Shown: piece after piece, positions 1-4,520 of the stretch | How positions within the stretch are numbered: the first letter of the stretch is position 1 | How the letters are laid out: every line of letters begins with the position of its first letter | Assembly (NCBI GenBank): GCA_964598355.1 | Contig: CAZRBN010000052.1 | Span: 1 to 9,963 of the forward strand | Origin: DASQJJ01 sp964598355 | GTDB lineage: Bacteria; Patescibacteriota; Microgenomatia; Levybacterales; UBA12049 | Direction of reading: 5' to 3' | DNA length: 9,963 nt | The notes under the pieces: generated by a model | The model's input: the letters and a program-made list of their open reading frames with translations, nothing else | What the model was told of the DNA's origin: nothing | Databases searched by the model: none | Program-made: the position numbers and the translations under genes

Positions 1-1
1 A

Positions 2-754
2 GCATATACAAGTAATTACCATAACATTCCAGAAAGTTTGGGAGGATTACATCCAAGTGAGCTTAACTACATTTTTATGCAAGCAGGTACGATTAGTTTT
101 CCAGGCTATACTTTTACGACCGATGATATACCAAGTGCTCAAAACTCTACTTCATCACACGATCACCTAGTGTCTCTTCTTAAAAAGAATGGATATACGT
201 GGAAATCGTACCAAGAAGGTATACCAGGCACTAATTGTCCAATTGATGACATTAACACTTATGCTCCAAAGCATAATCCCTTTATTTACTTTCATGATGT
301 TTCAGGAAATCCACCAAATAGCACTAATCAATATTGTCAAACACACATTAGACCTTTGAAAGAGCTTGTAAGTGATCTTACAACTGGAAAGGTTGCCAAT
401 TATAATTTTATAACACCTAATCTTCAACATGATATGCACGATGGCACCATTGCTCAAGCAGATACATGGCTTTCTCAGACAGTACCAATTATTACTAATT
501 CGACTACATTTAAAAATAATGGAGTATTGTTTATAACCTGGGATGAAGGGTCAGAAAGTAATGGAAAAAATAATTCTATTGGCATGATTATCGAGTCTCC
601 TTTTATTAAAAAGGGTTATACAAATACCATTCCGTATTCTCACGCATCGCTGTTAAAAACTGTTGAAGAAGTTTTTAATCTAAAGCCACTTCTTGGACTG
701 GCAAAAGACCCCTCAACTCAAGACTTATTTGGCCTCTTTGACTCTAACAAATAG
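2..754 (+). CDS. Phosphoesterase family protein (acid phosphatase / phospholipase C-like), 5' end missing
   Basis: The reading frame is open from the first bases of the window, so the N-terminal part, including any signal peptide, lies outside; the TTG at 38 is internal. About 250 residues remain. Motifs match the PF04185 phosphoesterase family (AcpA-type acid phosphatases, phospholipases C): HPSELNYI at nt 50-73 (family HPSxPNY), HDMHDG at 428-445 followed by ADTWLSQTVP, ITWDEGSE near 533-556, and SHASLLKTVEEVF near 639-677, equivalent to the family's HxSLLRTIE motif. Family members hydrolyse phosphate mono- or diesters, usually outside the cytoplasm, using a metal centre built from these His/Asp/Glu residues. 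Substrate cannot be told from the fragment. The gene ends with TAG 41 bases before the next start; no terminator hairpin is visible in between. Confident on family, not on substrate. Confidence 0.85.
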   Translation, partial: AYTSNYHNIPESLGGLHPSELNYIFMQAGTISFPGYTFTTDDIPSAQNSTSSHDHLVSLLKKNGYTWKSYQEGIPGTNCPIDDINTYAPKHNPFIYFHDVSGNPPNSTNQYCQTHIRPLKELVSDLTTGKVANYNFITPNLQHDMHDGTIAQADTWLSQTVPIITNSTTFKNNGVLFITWDEGSESNGKNNSIGMIIESPFIKKGYTNTIPYSHASLLKTVEEVFNLKPLLGLAKDPSTQDLFGLFDSNK

Positions 755-780
755 CTTGCTTTTCTACAAAAACCATGATA

Positions 781-789
781 TGCTATGGG
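781..789 (+). promoter_or_regulatory. Extended -10 promoter for the surface protein gene
   Basis: TGCTATGGG is an extended -10 (TGn plus a TATAAT-like hexamer at 784-789). Six bases separate it from TTG 796, so transcription would begin at or next to that codon. No good -35 is seen at 17 bp, as is common with extended -10 elements. The same TGCTAT core lies before both tRNA genes and the gene at 4521. Confidence 0.45.
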
Positions 790-795
790 TCTTAA

Positions 796-2187
796 TTGAA
801 ACCTATGTGGAAAGTAAATAAATTTATTACTTTCCTGCCCACCCTCTTGATAGTTTTACTATCATTTTTTGTTGCAATCTCACAGGCTAATGCATCCGAA
901 TCTCAACAAACAGGATCAATCACCATTTGTAAAGCTATTTCTGACCAAAATGGTAACGTTATTGATGGATCACAAGCTCCTGGAGCAACATTTACTATAT
1001 CTGGTTTTGTCCCAAACCCTGTCCCAATTGACGGAGGGCCAGCAGGTGCATTACCTACATCATCCTTCACAACTCCTTTAACACTTAATACAAAGGTATT
1101 TACGGAGAGTCCTGGCAATGATAGTCAATGCGTTACCTATTCTAACCTTTCATTTGGCGCATATTATTATGGACAAGAGACTATACCAGCTTCTGGATGG
1201 CAAACTCCTTTATATAATGACCAATTCACTTCAGTTGTCAGTAAAGTGAGTGATGTATTTCCTTATGACGCACGACTCTTTTCTGCAAATCAATCAGACG
1301 TTGACCAAAGAAATGAAAATGCCGATGGAAGTATTGTCTTAAATGAAGAAAAGCCGAATAGAACGCTCGTCGTCGTTAATACTCTCGCTTCAACACCAAA
1401 TAATCCTCCAAAAAATAATGGTGGGGGGAATAACGGCGGGGGAGGAAATGGTGGCAGTGGCAATCCAGGAGCACCTGTCTGTAATGACACAGTACCAAGC
1501 AGTGCACCAGCAATTACCAATGTTTCTCTCGGACAAAACAGTGTTACTCTTACTTGGACAAAGGCATCCGATCCTGTCAGCTATTATCTTGTTGCCTACG
1601 GCACACAACCTGGAAATTATCAATTTGGCAACCCAAATGTTGGCAATGTTACCTCCTATACAATCAATGGTCTTTCTGGAGGACAAATTTATTACTTTGC
1701 TGTAAAAGCTGTACATGGCTGCAAGCCAGGACCTTTCTCAAATGAAGTCTCATCAAATCCTACAGGTGGAGAAGTAGCAGGAGTTGCGGATGAATTCGTA
1801 CCAGGAGTGTTAGCAGCAACCACTAGTGCTGCAACAGATTCAGCAGACCCTATATCTATAACCAAGTCTGTTTGCCAAGCATGTCTTTGGTGGCCTATGT
1901 TACTTGGTGAAATCCTCGTCTTAGTAGCATGGTATCTGTGGGCTCGAAAAAAGGGCTACAAGACAAGCAGAATCCTTGTTGCTGGGGCAATAGGCATTGT
2001 TACCTATGTTATCTTCTTATTTGTTAACAAAGGACATGTATGTCCTGATGGAACTATTTCTCTTTGGATATTCAGTATTCCTTGCAAATATTTCTGGGCA
2101 GTTGACGGGATATTCGTTGTCATCTTTGGTCTTTTCATAAGAAAAATAAATGTATCTACCAAAGAAACTCCAAAAAAAAGTAAGTAA
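796..2187 (+). CDS. Secreted/membrane-anchored surface protein with fibronectin type III domain and C-terminal three-helix membrane module
   Basis: 463 residues. Residues about 10-33 form a signal peptide ending near QANAS. Residues about 38-200 look like a beta-sandwich (SpaA/prealbumin-like; starts GSITICK, contains GATFTISGF), though this is inferred from pattern only. Residues about 203-226 are a Gly/Asn/Pro-rich linker. Residues 237-322 are a fibronectin type III domain (SVTLTWTKASD, YTINGLSGGQIYYFAVKAV). A short Ala/Thr linker leads to a C-terminal module from about residue 356, beginning CQACLWWP and holding three predicted membrane helices and a basic tail (KETPKKSK). The likely topology is a large external part held in the cytoplasmic membrane. 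No Shine-Dalgarno is visible; TTG 796 is chosen because the promoter would start transcription there, with ATG 805 (9 bases on) the alternative. Function is unknown beyond a surface or adhesion role. Confidence 0.8.
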   Translation: MKPMWKVNKFITFLPTLLIVLLSFFVAISQANASESQQTGSITICKAISDQNGNVIDGSQAPGATFTISGFVPNPVPIDGGPAGALPTSSFTTPLTLNTKVFTESPGNDSQCVTYSNLSFGAYYYGQETIPASGWQTPLYNDQFTSVVSKVSDVFPYDARLFSANQSDVDQRNENADGSIVLNEEKPNRTLVVVNTLASTPNNPPKNNGGGNNGGGGNGGSGNPGAPVCNDTVPSSAPAITNVSLGQNSVTLTWTKASDPVSYYLVAYGTQPGNYQFGNPNVGNVTSYTINGLSGGQIYYFAVKAVHGCKPGPFSNEVSSNPTGGEVAGVADEFVPGVLAATTSAATDSADPISITKSVCQACLWWPMLLGEILVLVAWYLWARKKGYKTSRILVAGAIGIVTYVIFLFVNKGHVCPDGTISLWIFSIPCKYFWAVDGIFVVIFGLFIRKINVSTKETPKKSK

Positions 2188-2215
2188 TACCTCAACATCT
2201 ACTTTTTGCGTCTTG

Positions 2216-2244
2216 TTGAAAATTATTTTTTCATTCGTTATTCT
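2216..2244 (+). promoter_or_regulatory. Sigma-70-type promoter inside the gap before the small membrane protein
   Basis: TTGAAA (2216-2221), 17-bp spacer, TATTCT (2239-2244), then exactly 7 bases to ATG 2252. The -35 matches consensus at 5 of 6 and the -10 at 4 of 6. The predicted start site coincides with the start codon, giving a leaderless mRNA. This sets the start of the next gene at 2252 rather than at the in-frame ATG 2150, which overlaps the previous gene. Confidence 0.6.
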
Positions 2245-2251
2245 AATAATA

Positions 2252-2614
2252 ATGGGTAAAGTATTACTGAAAACATGTGGAGGACTTTTTCTAGCTGCTG
2301 CTGGCTTTTATATCATGTATCTCTATCTTAAAAGCCTTGATACAGGAAGCAATCCATTATTATTACTGCTTTCTATTGCTCTTGTATCTGTTGGCATCTT
2401 TTTCTTATTGCGAGCTGCAAAATCCAATGACACAGTCATAGCCAAACCTCAGGCAACTAATGAAGTGGCTGCATCAACAGCACCAAAGCGAGGATTTGCT
2501 GACATGCTAAAGCGAAATAATGAGCTGACATCCCAGTGGTCTAAAACCTCTGCTTTACGAGACAAACTAAAAGTAATTCAAATCTCAACAGAAGAAGGTA
2601 ACTCAAACTCCTAA
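2252..2614 (+). CDS. Small two-helix membrane protein, unknown function
   Basis: 120 residues from ATG 2252, not recognised. Two hydrophobic helices are seen at about residues 7-27 and 35-53, joined by a short loop (SLDTGSN), so both termini probably lie on the same side, likely the cytoplasm. The C-terminal 65 residues are soluble and charged, with a basic helical stretch (KRGFADMLKRNNEL) and a polar end. The frame is open upstream to 2150, overlapping the surface protein gene, but the promoter at 2216-2244 would start transcription at 2252, and there is no Shine-Dalgarno. It lies 64 bases after the surface protein gene; the two could act together at the membrane, but only position supports this. 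The gene is followed by a T-rich stretch without a clear hairpin. Confidence 0.65.
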   Translation: MGKVLLKTCGGLFLAAAGFYIMYLYLKSLDTGSNPLLLLLSIALVSVGIFFLLRAAKSNDTVIAKPQATNEVAASTAPKRGFADMLKRNNELTSQWSKTSALRDKLKVIQISTEEGNSNS

Positions 2615-2629
2615 ATAATTTTTCCATCT

Positions 2630-2658
2630 TTGCTATTGTCCTACTATTTGCTTATAAT
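2630..2658 (+). promoter_or_regulatory. Sigma-70-type promoter with perfect -10 (TATAAT)
   Basis: TTGCTA (2630-2635), 17-bp spacer, perfect TATAAT (2653-2658), then 7 bases to ATG 2666. The predicted start site falls on ATG 2666, which begins a 10-codon ORF and not the main gene at 2695. The main gene's leader would be about 29 bases. Confidence 0.7.
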
Positions 2659-2665
2659 ACTGCAC

Positions 2666-2698
2666 ATGAGTATGGATGAGAGGGGGTGGAAAATATGA
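2666..2698 (+). CDS. Possible leaderless 10-codon leader peptide (MSMDERGWKI)
   Basis: The ORF starts on the predicted first base of the transcript and ends in TGA at 2696-2698, overlapping the ATG of the next gene (2695-2697) as ATGA. This arrangement is typical of translational coupling. The Shine-Dalgarno for the next gene lies inside this ORF (codons 6-8), so ribosomes reading it would pass over the site. The peptide itself shows no run of codons that would suggest amino-acid attenuation. It could be chance: ten codons is short. Confidence 0.3.
   Translation: MSMDERGWKI
2682..2688 (+). promoter_or_regulatory. Strong Shine-Dalgarno sequence (GGGGGTG)
   Basis: GGGGGTG differs at one base from the ideal GGAGGTG and lies 6 bases before ATG 2695. 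It decides the start: GTG 2686 overlaps the site itself and is too close. It is the only strong ribosome binding site seen before any gene in this window. Confidence 0.6.
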
Positions 2699-2898
2699 GT
2701 GGAGAATACATAGGAGAAGTATGTTCTTTCATTAGACGGCGAGCAGGAAGACGTCCTCTTGCTTCTTATCTCGTTAAGAGTTACTTACGAATGCTTCAAG
2801 AATATAGTGCAGAAATTGGTCCAACAGATAAGCAAGTGGAAAAAGCGGGTAAACTAGCAGAACGTGCTGGAAGATTGTGGCAAGAACACCATAGCTAA
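2695..2898 (+). CDS. Small basic helical protein, unknown function
   Basis: 67 residues from ATG 2695; not recognised. The protein is rich in Arg, Lys, Glu and Ala, with a basic cluster (IRRRAGRRPL) near residues 13-22 and a C-terminal amphipathic stretch (KAGKLAERAGRLWQEHH). There is no signal peptide or membrane helix, so it is probably cytoplasmic, all-helical, and possibly a nucleic-acid or protein partner; this is inference from composition. It has its own strong promoter and the only strong Shine-Dalgarno in the window, which supports it being a real and well-expressed gene. The start at ATG 2695 is chosen over GTG 2686 because the Shine-Dalgarno spacing fits only the ATG. About 250 noncoding bases follow it. 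Confidence 0.6.
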   Translation: MSGEYIGEVCSFIRRRAGRRPLASYLVKSYLRMLQEYSAEIGPTDKQVEKAGKLAERAGRLWQEHHS

Positions 2899-3108
2899 AC
2901 CAATTTTCTCGAAGCTAGTCGTTATACGTGTAGTGTTCTCATAGAAAAAGAGTGAAACTACTACAGGCAATAGGTATATAAAAAAGACTGCCAATTTGCT
3001 CGATTGTTGGGTCAATTTTCAAACCATTTTATCCTCAATGTTTAACCTCAAATAACTCTGGAGTTGGAATTTAAACTCGAACATTCCCAGATCAAATTAG
3101 ACTTATAG
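2899..3108 (+). other. Intergenic region with weak inverted repeats
   Basis: No ORF is supported here. TGTAGT (2929-2934) can pair with ACTACA (2960-2965) in an imperfect hairpin that lacks a following T-run, so it is a poor terminator. At 3058-3090, GAGTT/AACTC (3061-3065 with 3074-3078) and GGAAT/ATTCC (3066-3070 with 3083-3087) overlap and exclude each other. They could be operator half-sites or chance. Confidence 0.25.
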
Positions 3109-3137
3109 TTGTAAATCGACTTAATTATTGGTACTAT
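3109..3137 (+). promoter_or_regulatory. Promoter of the LAGLIDADG-like gene
   Basis: TTGTAA (3109-3114), 17-bp spacer, TACTAT (3132-3137), then 8 bases to ATG 3146. Each box matches consensus at 4 of 6. The spacing again predicts a leaderless transcript starting at or just before ATG 3146. Confidence 0.45.
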
Positions 3138-3145
3138 ATACATAT

Positions 3146-3874
3146 ATGAGTGAGCGTCAAAAAAAAGAAAATCAAGAATTACACCAAAAACAAGCAACTC
3201 GCTGGACTGCAGGGATTTTTGAATCCGCAGGAACGATGCGTTTTCATATTGGAGAGATTATGACAGATCCCATAATAGAATATACAAAATCTGACCCATC
3301 AATAAGTGATAGACTAATTTCTTTATATGGAGGACAGCCGTATTTTCGTAGACTTACAAGGGGAACCAGCTCTAAGTGGCACCTTGCAGGCGAAGAGGCA
3401 ATACAGCTGGCTAAATCTCTTGGCAGCTTGGCACCATCAAGAGCATCTTTTATTACCATTGCAACAAATTGGGAAGCTATGAGTCTTGCCGAAAGAAAAA
3501 AAGCAGCATCGGACTATAACACTAAGAGAGAAACCACCACCACGTCTCCTATGTATAGTAAGCTTGTAAGAGATCCAGCATTTATGGCTGGTGTTTTAGA
3601 CGCGAGAGGTTCTTTGTATATAGGAGAAGAGGATGGAAAGAAATATCATACAGTTGAGGTGTCTTCAACTAATATTACCCTTCTCAATGCTTTAAAAACC
3701 GCCTATGAAGGCTCCGTTACAATAACCTCTGACGCATCTGGAGTCAAAGGCAGTTGGAAAATTACGTATGCTAAAGCAAGAATGTTTTATGAAACCTTCA
3801 AAGATGCTCCATTTGCTAGAGCTAACTTGGCGGAGAAATTTTCATCTATTGAGGCACAAACTCTTGATGACTAA
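3146..3874 (+). CDS. Degenerate two-motif LAGLIDADG protein, probably DNA-binding without nuclease activity
   Basis: 242 residues. Two LAGLIDADG-type helices are visible about 125 residues apart: WTAGIFESAG at 20-29 and FMAGVLDARG at 146-155, each followed by a beta-strand-like segment (TMRF, SLYI). This is the layout of single-chain, two-repeat homing endonucleases, and the length fits. In this fold the eighth residue of each motif is the metal-binding catalytic acid (Asp20 in I-CreI). Here those positions are Ala28 and Arg154, so cleavage is unlikely and a DNA-binding or regulatory role, as in WhiA, is more plausible. The gene is not inside an intron or intein: noncoding DNA lies upstream and an intact tRNA gene downstream. 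ATG 3146 is chosen over TTG 3128 because of the promoter position. A terminator follows at 3906. Confidence 0.7.
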   Translation: MSERQKKENQELHQKQATRWTAGIFESAGTMRFHIGEIMTDPIIEYTKSDPSISDRLISLYGGQPYFRRLTRGTSSKWHLAGEEAIQLAKSLGSLAPSRASFITIATNWEAMSLAERKKAASDYNTKRETTTTSPMYSKLVRDPAFMAGVLDARGSLYIGEEDGKKYHTVEVSSTNITLLNALKTAYEGSVTITSDASGVKGSWKITYAKARMFYETFKDAPFARANLAEKFSSIEAQTLDD

Positions 3875-3905
3875 AATTTAGGAAAATTTCCAGAGTAAAA
3901 TGGTG

Positions 3906-3931
3906 CCTAACGAGCTTGTTAGGTGATTTTT
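3906..3931 (+). terminator. Rho-independent terminator after the LAGLIDADG-like gene
   Basis: CCTAAC (3906-3911) and GTTAGG (3918-3923) form a perfect 6-bp stem, extendable by a G-T pair to leave a 4-base AGCT loop, followed by TGATTTTT. It lies 32 bases after the stop codon and separates this gene from the tRNA genes. Confidence 0.65.
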
Positions 3932-4000
3932 CAAAGATACGGCTATAACAGTATTGCCAACATACAGTTTATCTCCCACTTTCAGAAATGGCATAATTTT

Positions 4001-4009
4001 TGCTATAAT
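4001..4009 (+). promoter_or_regulatory. Extended -10 promoter of tRNA-Gly
   Basis: TGCTATAAT is a perfect extended -10, with TATAAT at 4004-4009. Nine bases separate it from the mature tRNA, so the 5' leader would be only 2-3 bases. No good -35 is visible. Confidence 0.7.
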
Positions 4010-4018
4010 ACCACTACT

Positions 4019-4093
4019 GCGGGTTTAGCTCAGTGGTAGAGCATCTGCTTTCCAAGCAGAGTGTCGTGGGTTCGAGTCCCATAACCCGCTCCA
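4019..4093 (+). tRNA. tRNA-Gly(UCC), CCA encoded
   Basis: The acceptor stem GCGGGTT pairs perfectly with AACCCGC (4083-4089). The discriminator is T4090, as is usual for glycine, followed by an encoded CCA (4091-4093). The anticodon stem is TCTGC/GCAGA with loop TTTCCAA, giving anticodon TCC at 4051-4053, which reads GGA/GGG. The D-arm AGCTCAGTGGTAGAGC and the T-arm with loop TTCGAGT are canonical. Confidence 0.97.
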
Positions 4094-4174
4094 AGTCAGA
4101 CTTTTCTTCGACTTCAACAAGCAATCACCAACTTCTCAAGCTTATTCACTGGAATAGAGAAAATAAGGAAAAAA

Positions 4175-4183
4175 TGCTATAAT
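4175..4183 (+). promoter_or_regulatory. Extended -10 promoter of tRNA-Arg
   Basis: TGCTATAAT is identical to the element before tRNA-Gly, with TATAAT at 4178-4183. Transcription would start near 4190, leaving a leader of about 20 bases before the tRNA. Each tRNA therefore has its own promoter. Confidence 0.7.
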
Positions 4184-4190
4184 AGATTCC

Positions 4191-4204
4191 GTTGTTTAGA
4201 CAAC
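4191..4204 (+). other. Leader hairpin before tRNA-Arg
   Basis: GTTGT (4191-4195) and ACAAC (4200-4204) form a perfect 5-bp stem with a TTAG loop. It begins at the predicted transcription start and ends five bases before the mature tRNA. It may stabilise the precursor or guide RNase P; this is inference. Confidence 0.4.
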
Positions 4205-4209
4205 TGCAT

Positions 4210-4283
4210 GCTCCCATAGCTCAGTTGGATAGAGCACATCGGTTCTAACGATTAGGTCGGGGGTTCGAATCCCTCTGGGAGCG
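4210..4283 (+). tRNA. tRNA-Arg(UCU), CCA not encoded
   Basis: The acceptor GCTCCCA pairs with TGGGAGC (4276-4282), and the discriminator is G4283, as usual for arginine. The next bases are CAA, so CCA must be added by a nucleotidyltransferase. The anticodon loop GTTCTAA gives anticodon TCT at 4244-4246, reading AGA/AGG. The anticodon stem CATCG/CGATT has one mismatch at its base (C27 opposite U43); the other four pairs are normal. The T-loop is TTCGAAT. Confidence 0.95.
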
Positions 4284-4302
4284 CAAGTGTCTTTCAAACT
4301 CA

Positions 4303-4424
4303 TTCAGAAGCTATTTTGAGTTCCATAAATCTCTTTATTTCCGTTAATCTCCATACATTGATATTTCTTGAATCTAAAATGGGGTTCGAATCCCAGTAGG
4401 CAGCCATGAAAAATAGCTTCAGAA
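4303..4424. repeat. 122-bp segment bounded by a 15-bp inverted repeat
   Basis: Bases 4303-4317 and 4410-4424 are inverted copies matching at 14 of 15 positions, with 11 consecutive perfect pairs (GAAGCTATTTT with AAAATAGCTTC). The interior holds a tRNA 3'-end-like fragment close to the right arm. The loop of 92 bases is too long for a terminator. It may be a small non-autonomous element or a folded RNA. Confidence 0.4.
4379..4406 (+). pseudogene. tRNA 3'-end remnant (T-arm, acceptor 3' strand and CCA)
   Basis: The stretch contains a T-arm core (GGGGTTCGAATCCC, identical over 14 bases to the T-arm of the neighbouring tRNA-Arg) followed by AGTAGGCAGCCA, which resembles an acceptor 3' strand ending in CCA. 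No matching 5' half (CTGCCTA), D-arm or anticodon arm is found in the bases before it. The T-stem has a G-A mismatch, and the count to CCA is one base short. It looks like a decayed tRNA end or an integration-site scar. Confidence 0.45.
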
Positions 4425-4483
4425 AGTCTTCTATCTTTATATCTAAATGAGAAGGATTCAAATTAACAAAGATCTCTTGATAT

Positions 4484-4513
4484 TTGGTAAACATCAATAA
4501 CACATGCTATGAT
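4484..4513 (+). promoter_or_regulatory. Promoter of the GT-C-like membrane protein gene
   Basis: TTGGTA (4484-4489), 18-bp spacer, TATGAT (4508-4513) preceded by TGC, an extended -10. Seven bases then lead to GTG 4521. The ATG at 4509 lies inside the -10 hexamer, so it would not be in the transcript made from this promoter. Confidence 0.5.
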
Positions 4514-4520
4514 TTTAGTT

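Noticed and set aside
869..1745. Several ORFs of 63-120 residues on both strands inside the surface protein gene
   Set aside because: They are in other frames of a gene with clear signal peptide, FN3 domain and membrane helices; their own translations are low-complexity or unstructured.
2929..2965. Hairpin after the small basic protein gene as a terminator
   Set aside because: The stem is broken by mismatches and no T-run follows it.
4300..4503. Minus-strand ORF of 67 residues over the inverted repeat and tRNA fragment
   Set aside because: It reads through the reverse complement of a tRNA T-arm and the inverted repeat, has no ribosome binding site or promoter on that strand that I can see, and matches no family.
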